A stretch of DNA of 64,000 bases from Gambelia wislizenii (lineage: Eukaryota > Chordata > Lepidosauria > Squamata > Crotaphytidae): NCBI GenBank assembly GCA_030847615.1, contig JAUMIR010000004.1, positions 224,129,501-224,193,500 of the forward strand, written 5' to 3'. The notes under the pieces were generated by a model. It did no database searches. It saw only the letters and a list, made by a program, of their open reading frames with translations, and was not told where the DNA came from. Position numbers and translations under genes: made by a program. Of this stretch, positions 22,348-33,404 are shown piece after piece (within the stretch, counting starts at the first letter, position 1; each line of letters starts with the position of its first letter).

Positions 22348-22421
22348 GCTCAAAACAGGGAAATGGGTGGATGAGTGGGTAGAGAGTAAAATTGTGGATG
22401 ATATTTTTCAGCTTCATTCTG
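22348..22421 (+). other. candidate 74-bp internal exon
   Basis: Preceded by CCTGTTTCTTTCTCTCCCAG (strong polypyrimidine tract and AG) and followed by GTAAGG (good donor). Only one frame is open across it, reading LKTGKWVDEWVESKIVDDIF then QLHSG. It enters one base into the exon (phase 2) and leaves after one base of a codon (phase 1). The reading is acidic and Trp-containing, unlike the flanking non-coding DNA. I do not recognise the protein and found no partner exon of compatible phase, so a chance arrangement remains quite possible. Confidence 0.3.
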
Positions 22422-23217
22422 GTAAGGCTTTTAGTGCAGGCATTTAATACATTTAAATAGCAATTTAACAAACCTAATGGTTACATTACCTTTTTCTAAA
22501 ATACAGTAAATGCAGTTGAATTAGATCTTTAAAGTATGTTAACTCTTTTCTGTTTCCTTTCTGATCTTTGAAAATTGTGCATACTGAAAATGAATGTAAC
22601 TTCACATTTAATGAAAACTTTTTGCTACTAGTACTTAGCTTGCCTGAATTGAAATGTAATCCAAAAATTAATGTAGTAATACACATATAAACAAATCAGT
22701 TACATGTATGAGGTCTGAGTAGAACATATCATCAATATGTTGTATTATCTATGATCTTCTATGTTTAATAGATTAGCATTTAATGTTTTATATTTTAAAT
22801 TTTGCTTTGGTTCTTTTTGCTTCTAGTTTTGTTTTCGATTGCTTTTATTTCTTCTTTGTACACTGCTTTGAAGTATCATTTTAGATATGGTTCAGTAGAC
22901 ATTGATAATCAGTTAATATGTAAACTGATTAAATAAAAAAAAATAATCTGCGTTGTCAAATGAATTATCTGAACAAAAAGGAAAAGATAAACAACAATAT
23001 TTAGTACAACCAGTGATCCATTGGTTCTGTATTTAAGGAAATATCTTCAATGTGGTCTGGAGTGGATTAAGTAAGACGTGTGAATTCAGAAATTTGGATT
23101 CTAGAATCTACTTAATGGTAGATAGAAACCAAATCTATATATGGAATTTATATGGAATGATAGAGTCTGACCCCTACATGTTGCTACACTGAGTTTTAAA
23201 ATGTGTGGAATTCAGTA
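22422..23217. other. AT-rich DNA, no gene seen
   Basis: Low-complexity AT-rich sequence. Near 22855-22945, a 'TGTACACTGCTTTGAAGTAT...AAATAAAAAAAAATAAT' stretch may be an old LINE or SINE tail. Confidence 0.45.
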
Positions 23218-23430
23218 CAGATTGGCCCCTGTATCCACAGATTTGATCTCCATGGTTTCACTTATTTGCATCCAAAAAAAAATAATAATAATTATGTCCT
23301 CTAGTGTAATTCTATGGTCAACCTCCGACGTTAGTCTCATTGAAAATAATAGGGTTCCCTATTATCCATGGTTTCAGGCATCCATAAGGCATCTAGGAAT
23401 GTATTCTCCATGGATACAGGGGTTGACTTG
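23218..23430. mobile_element. pogo/Tigger-like MITE (copy 5)
   Basis: Starts CAGATTGGCCCCTGTATCCA after TA and ends GATACAGGGGTTGACTTG before TA. The interior has ATTTGATCTCCATGGTTTCA and an A-rich ATAATAATAATT patch, as in the copies at 39.2 and 53.3 kb. Confidence 0.8.
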
Positions 23431-24190
23431 TACACAGTAGCATGGCAGGAGAAGAGAAAGATATGAAGAGACTGAATTATTGGTGCAAGCTTCTCTTCCA
23501 GTATTTATATTTGACAGTCATAAAAGATAGTGTTTTGATAAGACTAGAAAGGGGTAAATATTAACACAGAGAGAATTCTGAAGGCAATGAATTGGAAGAT
23601 TGGATTTATTGATTACAACTTGCTGTGATTTAATCACATTCACTGACAGATTTGTGCTGTGTTTAATTGAAATTCTTGGAATATAAATTGATCATGTATG
23701 GTTTACGTTAAAATGGATACAAAAGTTTCAAAAATGGGGGGTCAGGAAGAGTTAGAGTTGTTAAGATAAATTTTGTGAAGACTCTTAGAGTTCGTTTAAT
23801 GGCTGATTTTCAACCTAAGAGTTGAGAAAGAAAAATTAATTGTGAAAAATAGGATGTTGAGTTGTGAACATAAGATGGAAATTATATGGTCATGATATGT
23901 ATTGGACTGAGGAAAAAGTAAGCAAGAGAGAACACTCGATCACCTTGTTATAAAAATAAATGATGATTGGATTAGATTTAGTCATACATAGATTAGACCA
24001 CTTGAAATCAGTTAGGGCTTAGGTTACTGATGACTAATTTACCATAGGGCAAACTGCTATTGATTGGAATGTAATGTAAGTATGACTATACCTGGATCTA
24101 GTCTATTCTCCAGAGACATAAAATTAGCAGGGGTAATATTTGGTCTGTGGATTGCTTATTCTTGGTGGATACAGATGGTCATGTACCAGG
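23431..24190. other. AT-rich DNA, no gene seen
   Basis: No recognisable repeat or exon. Confidence 0.5.
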
Positions 24191-24191
24191 G

Positions 24192-24318
24192 TGGGAATCA
24201 TATGTAACCCCCCAGATGTTGTTGGAGTACAACTCTCAACATTCCTCGCTACTGGCTATGATAACTAGGACTGCTTGGATTTGCAGCATCTGGAGGGCCA
24301 CATGATTCTCAACCCCTT
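24192..24318. repeat. palindromic MITE-like repeat (copy 5)
   Basis: Left arm CCCCCCAGATGTTGTTGGAG, TACAACTCTCAACATTCC; centre ACTGGCTATGATAACTAGG; right arm TTGCAGCATCTGGAGGGCCA. Arms are well matched. Confidence 0.75.
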
Positions 24319-25295
24319 CATACACCATTGTGGTTACTTACAGTTAGTAGGTCGGTTGTCTGTTATCAGTTCTCAGTGGTAAGGAGAATTCTACTATCCA
24401 ATTGTTGGAGAAGGGGATTTGATCTATCCACCCTTAGTTGCAATCCTTTGATGGATAGGGGGCTTCTTGGACTAACTCAGCTTGGTAGCAATGGAAAATC
24501 AGTGAACTTCCGATGTCTTGCAAATGTTTGTGTGTATGCCCCTTTCCACACACTTACATGTATGGGAGGAGAGGGAATGAATTATTGCAATAAGTTTTGG
24601 TGTGGCAATTAAATGTCCAAAATAATACAGAAACTCATCTTGTCCAGGGTCTTTGGGGATCAACCTCCACCCAGGTTTCATGATGCCAAGGAATCTGTTG
24701 GCCTCTGCATACTGATAGGGTTTACAGGCTGCTCTGCTAGGTGTATAGCCGGTAATGCAAATTCTCTGGAGAATTTGTAAGCTGGAAGATTTTGCACTGC
24801 CTTAAATTGAGATCTGACTTCAGCACAACTGACTTACATTCAGTGAACAAGACTTTAAATGTATGCCATAGTAATTTTATGTACTCAATATTTGCACAAA
24901 AAGTTCCTGCAGTAGCCCAAAGTCATTGATCTTAAACATTTGAGTAAGAAAAACATTTCAGTAAAAGATTCTTAGTGTTGCTTTGATGATGTGTTCAAAC
25001 GAATTTAATGCTTTACTTGGAAGTTAATTTTTATTGGAGTACTTGTAAATATTTTAATACATATGCTTTTTTCAGCTACTTTTAGACTTTGTAAACCTGC
25101 TGGGTGAAATTCAGTGTTGCATGAGTGGACTTATATTCACACAGTGGGACATTCCTTCTGTCCTTGCCTACCTTGCAGCTTCCAGTACCTGCGGACTGTG
25201 CTCTAGAAGGTTCCCCAACCCAATGCTGTGGATTTTGAGACAGCACAGGGGGCTGTGGCAAGCAAGAACAATATTCTCCCTGTGGGAAGTGTTAA
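24319..25295. other. unique DNA, no gene seen
   Basis: No recognisable family. An acceptor-like tract at 25063-25076 is not followed by a supported exon. Confidence 0.45.
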
Positions 25296-25520
25296 TTGGA
25301 GGTTTATACACATGCCTTCAAGTTGCCTGTCAACTTATGGTGGCCCCTAAATTGCATATGGTTTTCTTAGGCAAAGAATAATCAGAGGTGGTTTTGCCAG
25401 TTCCTTCCTCTGAAATATAGCCTACAGCACCTGGTACTCATTGGCAGTCTCCCATCCAAGTACCTGGCAGTCTCCCATCCAAGCAGTCTCCCATCCAAGG
25501 CTGAACCTGCTTAGCTTCCT
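25296..25520 (-). mobile_element. 5S rRNA-derived SINE (copy 2, antisense) with triplicated block
   Basis: Read on the minus strand: remnants of the 5S C box (CTTGGATGGGAGACTGCC), GAATACCAGG-like and TGTAGGCTATATTTCAGAGG, AGGAACTGGCAAAACCACCT, CTTTGCCTAAGAAAACCATA, and the tail part AAGTTGACAGGCAACTTGAA. The block GGCAGTCTCCCATCCAAG is present three times (25443-25460, 25466-25483, 25484-25499), replacing the single copy of the normal C-box region. Confidence 0.8.
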
Positions 25521-26127
25521 AGATCACTGCTAATTTTAGAATTTCTGAACAACTATGTTTTTGAATAGATGTGCTTCCTGGGAATAATCACCAGAAACAT
25601 TATTTACAACTGAGTGGTGGTAATTTTATGGAACTATGCATTGTAAAAAAACGGACGGGGGGGGGAGGGGAATTAGTCTCAAGGAAAAACTAAGCAGTAG
25701 AAAAAATGCCACCCACCATCAGTGAACATTTTCAGTTTAATCAGTATGAAAGGAAAAGAAGATCCTTTATCCCTCTTCTCTCATACCATGACTTACTATA
25801 GGAGCAAATGTCTGCAGACACCATCAGTAAATATGTGGACTTGCTCTCAAACTTGGCAATGTGAGAAGTAAATTCGTACTTTCTGAATCGTAAGTTCAAT
25901 TTAAGTGCAATAGTTAGATGGTTTGTAGTCACATTTGGAGCCTGAGGTCTTTGGACTTCTCACTTCAGGTTTGATGGTGCTTTGTAGTAAGGAAACAGAA
26001 AGGAAGTCATTATGTATAAGAAAAGTAATAGTAATAGTTCCTAGACCACATTCAGGAAGTTTTCTTTCAGTTGCCTTGTGTTTGCAAAGCTGGCATTGGG
26101 TCAGGCAGTAGAGGATATAATGGAAGG
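25521..26127. other. unique DNA, no gene seen
   Basis: No repeat recognised apart from an A/G-run patch at about 25647-25671. Confidence 0.45.
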
Positions 26128-26220
26128 ATACAAGAGCTGTAGGCTATATTTCAGAGGAAGGAAGTGGCAAAGCCGCCTCTGGGTATTCCTTGCCTAAGAA
26201 AACCCTATGGAATTAATCCA
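26128..26220 (+). mobile_element. 5S rRNA-derived SINE, 3' fragment (copy 3)
   Basis: AAGAGCTGTAGGCTATATTT, CAGAGGAAGGAAGTGGCAAA, GTATTCCTTGCCTAAGAAAA. The 5S head is missing. Confidence 0.7.
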
Positions 26221-27694
26221 CACACCATCCCATTTAGACACATGAATTCTTTCTTCTCTTGCAAAAGAAGATACTTAAACGGTTCTGTGAAATGGAAGTG
26301 ATATCTTTGAATGCCATGTTTTCCTCCATTATAAAAAGATCTTACTAAACATATCTATTCTGGGAAAGTCAGTGTAGCTGCTGGAATGTGATCTGATTTA
26401 ACTTAATTAAAAATATTTTTATCAAAAAGAGCATACACACTGTAATTAAAATACCAGAACCAATGACATTCTGAAATGCAGGCACTCACCATGACAGTCC
26501 ACTTAGCCAGGCCCCCAAAGAGAGTCCAAATTATGGGCATATCAACAAGGCAGATCTAACCATTTTCGTGACCAGCAGGAGCAGGTCTTTTGTAAAGGCA
26601 GTGGGCTTTCATTGCCCACTCAGGAGCAAGCCACTGCAAAATACTTTGCATAACTGGGGTAGCTGAGTGATATATTATTGCTAAGAAAAGTCATTTCTTT
26701 ACCCCATTGGTGTCTGTGAGGACTGTAACTGAGCTCAAAGGACATAGCAGATGATGTCATTGCTCCTGCTCATCAGAAAGCTCCTGTGGGTGCACAGTTC
26801 TGCTAGCTCTGAATTCTAAAAATGAGGACAGTGTTGTTAACGGCTACATATATGTTGGATTTTCCTAAGTATAATGGGAATTGCAAATCTAGACTATTTC
26901 CCACCAAATTAGCAAACCAACCACAAGCATTTTGCCTTGAGAACCGAATGTTTTGAATAGTTTATGGAAAATGTTGCTGTCTTAGTCTTTAGTGTTGTGC
27001 TAGTATTAAAATTTCTTGCACAGAACAGTGCTTTTCTCAAAGATTACAGGACAAAGAAATAGCCTGTTACCAAACCTGAGTTCTAAAAGCTAGGCTAGCC
27101 TTGGTGAGATTAGAATACTTGGGAAGTTCGGCATATACAAAGTTCTATATATGAACTACTTGGGAAGTTCTGTATATTAAGGCAATATGGTATTTGAGCA
27201 AATGTATGCCTAAATTAATTAAATATTCTTTAAAAGGCTCACTTTGGCTGTAAAATATGCAGCTTCTGATTGTTATTCTTGGATTCACACTATAGGAAAT
27301 GAATGTAAAGAATCCAGTGTTTCTCTCTTTGTTTATTTCTGTTTGTTTCTGTTTTATAACTAGAGAGCACCAGGCATTTGTATCTGAATAACTCACATGC
27401 CTTATAGTTAGGTTGAAACTTAGATTTGGTTTTGTGGTAGACATGTTTAATTGCTGGTCTTGTCCACATGTAAAGCAGCGGTATGAGTGAATAGCAAAGC
27501 AGTCTGGTGTTTAATGTCAAAAAGGTTGGAGGGGGGATTTGGATCCTCATCCACCTGACTTGTTTATGGGTCGCCGTCTCCCCTCCCCATCCTTTGTCTC
27601 TCAGCCTGTTTGAGAAGGACAGAAGGGTGGTCTACCAGCAGGCATTAAGGTAGGGAGGCTGTTCTCACATTTGCAAGACAAAAGTGCAGCTCAC
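26221..27694. other. unique AT-rich DNA, no gene seen
   Basis: No recognisable repeat, exon or RNA gene in about 1.5 kb. Confidence 0.5.
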
Positions 27695-27699
27695 ACCAA

Positions 27700-27805
27700 C
27701 TCTTAAAAAGAAAACAGCAACCCTTTCTGGCTGAGAATTATAAATATCCCTACCTAAACTACAAGTCCCAGGGCTTTTTAGGTCATAATGAGCACTTTGA
27801 ATTGT
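27700..27805. mobile_element. palindromic hAT-like MITE, half copy
   Basis: CTGGCTGAGAATTATAAATA, CCCTACCTAAACTACAAGTC and CCAGGGCTTTTTAGGTCA correspond to the right arm of the family at 8.07 kb. The left arm is missing. Confidence 0.6.
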
Positions 27806-27864
27806 GCCACAGAACAGACCAGTAGCCAGGGGAAACTGTTTCAATGTGGGAGTTGTATGTTGTG

Positions 27865-28040
27865 TGTTAACTGCCATGGCAACATGCTATGGAATCCTTG
27901 GGTTTGCTGTGTAGGGAGGGATATTTAGTAATGTCAGGCAGAGAGCTCACTAAATTACAAACCCCAGTATTCCATAGAATGCAGCCGAGGCAATGAAAGT
28001 GGAATCCTAGTGCTGTAAATGTGTAGTTGTAAAGGAACCC
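27865..28040. mobile_element. palindromic hAT-like MITE (copy 2)
   Basis: Left arm AACTGCCATGGCAACATGCT, ATGGAATCCTTGGGTTTGCT, AGGGAGGGATATTTAG; right arm CAGAGAGCTCACTAAATTAC, ACCCCAGTATTCCATAGAAT, GGCAATGAAAGTGGAATCCT. Outermost ends are decayed. Confidence 0.7.
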
Positions 28041-28058
28041 TGGTTAGCCACTCTAGCT

Positions 28059-28216
28059 CAGTGTTTTTCAACCAGGGTTGCTAGGGGTTCCTCAAGGGAT
28101 TAGGATTGTGGGGGGAAACCAATAGCAGTATATAGAATAATGTTTATACAGGGGGTTCCTGAGACCTGAAAATTATTTCAAGGGTTCCTCCAGGATAAAA
28201 AGGTTGAGCAAGGCAG
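28059..28216. mobile_element. 158-bp hAT-like MITE with 8-bp target duplication
   Basis: Starts CAGTGTTTTTCAACCAGGG and ends AAAAAGGTTGAGCAAGGCAG; the ends are imperfectly inverted. Flanks are CTCTAGCT on the left (28051-28058) and TTCTAGCT on the right (28217-28224), a 7/8 match typical of hAT integration. The interior GTTGCTAGGGGTTCCTCAAG...TTCAAGGGTTCCTCCA matches a family I know as common in reptiles. Confidence 0.8.
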
Positions 28217-28224
28217 TTCTAGCT

Positions 28225-28700
28225 ACAAGATTTTGAACCCTCTGAAGTTTCTGAACAACTTCCAAGGACAGTTCCGTGTGGAGTATATTATAGTAATCCA
28301 AATGGGATGCAATCAAGGCATATCCTGACATATGTCACTATAGCCACATCTGATATTGCAGGGAACAGACACAATTGACATATTAGTTTTAACTGTGTTC
28401 ATGGCCATTGTTGAAACCTGGGCATCCAAAGCTCAAGTCTGAGTTCTGGAGTACACACAAGGCTCAAGATCTTGTATTTTCACCTCTCCAGTATTGCACA
28501 AACTGTGGGATACCTGAACTAAAGGGATATGGACTTCCAAGGAAAATGTGTTCTCTGGAACAAGTGGTGACTTATTCCCTCTGTAGCTGGCCTTTAGTGG
28601 GCTATATGGCCTTAGAAGAAGATTCCAAAGAGTCCACGTTGAATTGGTAGAGGATATTACCTCTGATTGCACCCATGCTCTTATCATCTCAGTGTTTGAT
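28225..28700. repeat. probable LINE-related dispersed repeat, antisense-looking
   Basis: AAGATTTTGAACCCTCTGAA, GTTTCTGAACAACTTCCAAG, GACAGTTCCGTGTGGAGTAT and GTAATCCAAATGGGATGCAA are phrases I recall from a common squamate dispersed repeat thought to belong to a LINE. No coding domain could be confirmed, so family and strand are uncertain. Confidence 0.4.
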
Positions 28701-28957
28701 TGAAAAAAAAAGCTAATTCAAAGAGCTGATCTTTTGTTCCGATGATGGTATCTTTACATTGAATAACTCAAACCACTGATTGTTACATGCAGCAACATAA
28801 TGCATATGTGTTTTGAGCAACTTTTTATGAATACTCAGTGGAACAAATGATTTGTGCTATGTGGGAAGGAAGGCACATGAAACCGAGAGAAGCTTACACA
28901 AGTTCTGAAAGCCTGAGAAACTGACCTGTGCAGAAAAAGATTGGGTATACCTTAGAT

Positions 28958-29090
28958 CAGTAGTTCCCAATCTTGGGTCCTCAGGTGCCATTAGACTTCA
29001 GTTCCCAAAAGCCACAGCTGATATTGCCAATTGTCAGAGACTCTGGAAGTTGTAATCCAAAAATCTGGGAACCATTAATTTAGGGGCATT
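28958..29090. repeat. palindromic MITE-like repeat (copy 6)
   Basis: Left arm AGTTCCCAATCTTGGGTCCT, then GACTTCAGTTCCCAAAAGCC; right arm CTGGAAGTTGTAATCCAAAA then ATCTGGGAACCATTAATTT. Diverged but symmetrical. Confidence 0.6.
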
Positions 29091-30469
29091 CACTGATTTG
29101 GAACACTAATAGTCAGTTTGTGGGCATGCCAACATGGGGCTGTTGGGACTGAGGAAGTGACGGGCTGTTTTCCAAACTCTTAATTGACTCTTCTTTTGTT
29201 TATGTTCATGGAGACAAACTCAGCCTTGCTCAGGCTAGTATGGTCATACCTCCTAAACCATTATATCATACACTTTTTTTTGCAGTTTTTAAGTTGAGAA
29301 CATTCTCTGTTAGTTAAAAAAATAAAATAAAGCCTTGAAAGAGATACTACATGCTGTCAATTGCTAGTGTCATTGAAATCTTAACTGCCAACTCACTTTT
29401 CTCCCTCTTTACTTTGAGGTAGAGAAAACGTCTATTGGTCTTGGCATCTAGGCTTTTTTGAGCCTTAACCCATAACTACTGTACATCATATCATGAAATA
29501 AAATGGATTGCATTAGTAGCTTTGCCTTTTATCTTCTATAGTGGAATAAAGGTGTCCTGTATGTGATGTACGTGACAAACAGAAGCATTTCATACACTCC
29601 TCTGCTCTTGAGCTCACTTTTTTCTGTTGCCATGTTGCCATAAAGCCTGATAAAAAGGTAGAACGAAAGGGGATTTGTGAACATCTGGAAAAGACCTTGG
29701 GCAGCAGTTTCCCTGTATTACAAGGTCTAGGCTAATGTTAATAGCATTTTGTTTAAGTATAAAATTACTCAAAGGTGACCTCTTCTATCAAAACGAATCA
29801 AAAAATGATGTATAAATACTCTCCAAATTAGTAGAGAGTGAAGTCTTGCATTAACCAGTGCATGGCAATCTTAACCTTTTCAACAGCTTACACTCTATTG
29901 CTGATTGCTCCAAGTGTGCATACATTGGAGCAGGTAGTTGTCTTGTTTTTGTTTACTTTTTAAAACGAAAGTGTACTAGGAACTAGATACAGTATTTAAA
30001 TAGTGTATTGGGGAAAGATGTACAGTACTTATTTTCTTCCCATTTCTGCAGTTCAGTAAACATATATGGTTTCAGGGCTATTAGAAAAAGGAAGAAAATT
30101 CAGCAGAATTTGTTTGGAAAATCAATACTCCTGGTTTAGAAGAATTTGGATGAAGGTGTAGATAAGGCATAATATTTTAGGATCCATATTTCCTCCTAGG
30201 AAAAAGCTATAGTCCTATATACCCTTACCGGAATGAGTCTCAAGGAATAATAGTGAGACTTGCATCCAAGTAAAAATATATTGGGTTGTGTTTCAGAAGT
30301 CCTGTGTGTTGAGCAAAACCCATTACAAATTCATTAAAGTATAATTTCTTGCAATAGTTAAGAATCTAGAAACTTGGGAGGGATTTATTTTTTTATCATA
30401 CTATGCAAATTCTCCAATATTAAAGTACTAGCATATGCAAATAAGTAAACAAGTGTATATGCTTCTAGC
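29091..30469. other. AT-rich DNA, no gene seen
   Basis: No repeat family or exon recognised. Confidence 0.5.
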
Positions 30470-30680
30470 CAAAATATATAAAACACTAAAAAAGGGGCAA
30501 AAACCCCATGCAGTATTTATCCTCAGCCAAAACTAACCTTACAAATTTTAAAATTCAGATCTTAAAGCTAACCTTATTTCAGTCTAAAATTCAAATTCAT
30601 ACTTAAATTCAGAAACAAATCCAAATTAAAATTCAACCTTTTAAAAATATTTAAAATATATATTGAAATTTAAAGTCACA
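30470..30680. repeat. A-rich quasi-repetitive tract ('AAATTCA' words)
   Basis: Words such as AAATTCA, ATTCAAA and TTAAATTCAG recur irregularly about every 15-25 bp, with strong purine/pyrimidine skew. It looks like a decayed short tandem array. Confidence 0.5.
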
Positions 30681-31007
30681 TACCTAGCAGCAGCTTAACA
30701 TAATTGATGGAGTGACTTCCACTGTCCATTGCCAAAACTTCTTCCAATTTTGTGGAGGCAGTTGTTCTAAATTCATTTGTGTTAGGGTTTGCAAATCTAA
30801 TATGTTGAGACTCCCAACAAGTATTGTTATTCTGTTTTGCCTTTTGCTTTGTTTTTAAAATGTGCCATGTTTCCTGTCAGTAGCAAGCCAGCCACAGATG
30901 CAGGCAAAAGTCAGGAATAAACTCTTCCAGAATACAGCCCACAGAAAAAGCCCACAGAAAACTTACGGATGCCAGCTGTGAAAGCCTTCGACTTCATAAT
31001 ATCGTTA

Positions 31008-31080
31008 TTTTTATTTTTATTTATTTATTTATTTATATCCCGCTCTTCAGCCACAAGGCTATCAGAGCGGCTTACTAATT
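31008..31080 (-). mobile_element. LINE tail fragment, antisense, with (TTTA)n
   Basis: (TTTTA/TTTA)n then TATCCCGCTCTTCAGCCACA, AGGCTATCAGAGCGGCTTA. Same 3' end as at 16.8 kb, better preserved. Confidence 0.7.
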
Positions 31081-31584
31081 GTTTTAAGCAATAGCTATTT
31101 ACACATCTTTATTATATATTTTTTTATATAATAAAAAATAGCCAGTGTTATAAGCTTTTCTGAGAGCTTTGTTGGGCAGTATGAACATTCTTAAGAGTAT
31201 AAAAGTATTCCAAGGCTCTCTGTTCATCTTTTAGGTTTTCAGGTTTAAATTTGTTTTCTGTATGCCTTGATGTACATGTTGAAAGGAAAACAAAATAAAA
31301 CTAGAGAGCGGTCTGATAAAACAATTGCTTTCCTGATTCCGTGACACAAGAAGGTTTTAGTGCATACTACAGGATTGAGTCTTCCTCAAACCTGATTAAA
31401 ATCCCCAGTGTGGCTGCCTCCCTCCCATATCAAAGTTTATTATAGATCAAAATGCAATGCAAAAATTAGCAACAATAGATCCAAACACAAATTGGGTTTT
31501 ATTACCAGTATAGTGGCAGAAGCTAAGGAGAGAACACTATGTCATTTTATTTATTTAAAGTGAGGTACCTGCTCAGGTAAGGGC
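31081..31584. other. AT-rich DNA, no gene seen
   Basis: No recognisable feature apart from poly-A/T runs around 31110-31140. Confidence 0.45.
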
Positions 31585-31845
31585 CTAAATACTCTAAAGG
31601 CTCCAGATCCCATTTGATCTTGGAAGCTAAGTAAGGTCAGCTCTGGTTAGTACTTGGATGAGAGACTGCTAACAAATACCAGGTGCTGTAGGCTATAATT
31701 CAGAGGAAGGAACTGCCAGAACCATATCTCAGTATTCCTTCCCTAAGAAAACTAATGAAATTTATGGAGTCACTGTAAGTTGACAGGTGATTTGAAGGCA
31801 CATAAACACACACATGCATGCGCGCACACACACACACATGGTTGG
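31585..31845 (+). mobile_element. 5S rRNA-derived SINE, near full length (copy 4), with CA tail
   Basis: The head is clearly 5S rRNA-like: CCAGATCCCATTTGATCTTG, GAAGCTAAGTAAGGTCAGCT, CTGGTTAGTACTTGGATGAG and AGACTGCTAACAAATACCAG, then GTGCTGTAGGCT. These cover the A box, intermediate element and C box of the 5S internal promoter. The body (AGAGGAAGGAACTGCCAGAA, TATTCCTTCCCTAAGAAAAC, TCACTGTAAGTTGACAGGTG) follows, then a CACACA tail with an alternating purine/pyrimidine stretch ATGCATGCGCGCAC. It is too diverged to be a functional 5S gene. Confidence 0.9.
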
Positions 31846-32217
31846 GGAAATGCAATGCCAGGCAGAAAATGTAAGAGAAAGTAGGAGATGATGAAGAAGC
31901 ACAAAAGTCTTTAGATGGCTACCTTTGATTGCTTATGTTGTTGAAGGTTAGAGGGCATCAGTCTGTCCCCAGATGATATTTAGCAGCTAAATTGTTTGAT
32001 TTAATTCTTTGAGCTGAATAATAGGAGTAGGCTATAAAATTTAGAGAAATAACCTACATGAGAACTCCACAACTTAGCTATGGTGGTAGCTTCCAACAGA
32101 GTAGAGAATATCAAAGAAAACAATAAGAAATTATAGTGTGATTTTGGCTATGAAAGCTTATAGATATGCCTTTGTTACAATCACAGTAAACTGCGCCCGC
32201 CTGCCTCTGATATTTAT
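31846..32217. other. unique DNA, no gene seen
   Basis: No recognisable feature. Confidence 0.4.
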
Positions 32218-32447
32218 TGTTCATTTCTTTTGTTATATTTATACCATGCCTTTTAATTAATGAATTCAAGGTGATATGTATGACGTCCTTCCTCCCCAAT
32301 GTTATCCTCACAACAAAGTAGGTCAGATTGAGAAAGCGTGACTGAGCCGTGATCACCCAGGTAATTTCATGGCTCAATGGGGCTTGAACTTGACTCTATC
32401 AAGCCCCAGTCCAACACTCTAATCACCACACCACCCTGGGTCTCCTA
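32218..32447 (-). mobile_element. Sauria-type tRNA SINE, antisense
   Basis: Minus strand: GGTGTGGTGATTAGAGTGTT (A-box region), AAGTTCAAGCCCCATTGAGC (B-box region), GAAATTACCTGGGTGATCAC, TGACCTACTTTGTTGTGAGG, then a tail reading GGCATGGTATAAATATAACA. This order fits the squamate Sauria SINE, mobilised by BovB according to the literature as I recall it. Confidence 0.75.
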
Positions 32448-32681
32448 TTAATGTTTTTTGTTTGTTATTGAACCTCCCCCCCAGTGGAACAGTGTGATGG
32501 TTATGTTCTTCATACCTGCCATTTGGCCTTTAATCTTTTACATGCTTGGAGTAAAGAGAGAGATGTGATCAAAGTCATCATGGAAGTGACGGGGAAAATA
32601 TAGCACTGTTGCAGTGTTGGAGCAAGCTGCGCAGGAGTCAGCTTGAAGCAGGAGAGAGCTGGTAGCTACCAGAGTATGATA

Positions 32682-32972
32682 CAGGTCACACCCACCCACA
32701 CTATGTGTGGAACTGGAACCCACAGTTTCAATTATCCGATGTCTGGAAAATATGGTCTTACTATACATTTCGTAGGTCCTCCAGCACAATTCTATGGCAA
32801 TTTCTGCTGGAAGTTACCATAGAGTCACGCTGGAGCTGCCTAGACAGGTGTCCTCTCAAGGCATTTTCTAGATCCTCCAGCGCAGTTCTGTGTGGTTCGT
32901 TATTACCTGTGGCTTCAAGTATTTGTGGTAAGTCTGGGAACATATCCCCTGCAGATAATGGCAGGTGACCTG
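32682..32972. mobile_element. pogo/Tigger-like MITE, CAGGT-end subfamily (copy 6)
   Basis: Starts CAGGTCACACCCACCCACAC after TA and ends GATAATGGCAGGTGACCTG before TA. Internal motifs CACAGTTTCAATTATCCGAT and GTAAGTCTGGGAACATATCC pair it with 10625-10863. A block TTCTAGATCCTCCAGCGCAG / TTCGTAGGTCCTCCAGCACA appears twice inside. Confidence 0.75.
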
Positions 32973-33404
32973 TATTGCACTTCCCATCACAAGTCCCAAG
33001 TTCATTTATCTGCACCCCATCTTTTCACTTAAAAGCTAGCTGTGGAAATGAAGCCCTCTGAAGTTGGGAGACAAGAAAGAAAGAGAAAGATGCATTGAGG
33101 TTTAAATGGATCAAGGCTTGGAAAGGTATTTAATTGATTTATCTCACAAGTCAAAGTATGAATTCTTCTCTGTGAAAATGGTAGTATAAGGAAAGGTACA
33201 TACCTATTATCCTCAATTCAGAAGATTAATTGTCTGCAAACTCAGGTTTAAGTATTTGCTTCAGAATACGAGTAGGAGGAATTGAAGGGAATTCAGGCAA
33301 ATGATTGATTTGCCCAGCAAAGATGCATCCTGCAATTGTCTGCTGACATAATGAAATCAGGCTGTCACAAGACTGTTTACGCTTTTTATTGAGCCTTAGT
33401 GGCC
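32973..33404. other. unique DNA, no gene seen
   Basis: No recognisable feature. Confidence 0.4.

Noticed and set aside
25077..25104. Exon after ATGCTTTTTTCAG
   Set aside because: The segment to the nearest GT donor is only 28 bp and the longer open frame has no coding character.
31596..31692. Functional 5S rRNA gene
   Set aside because: Many substitutions relative to vertebrate 5S rRNA, no T-run terminator at the 5S end, and direct continuation into a SINE body.
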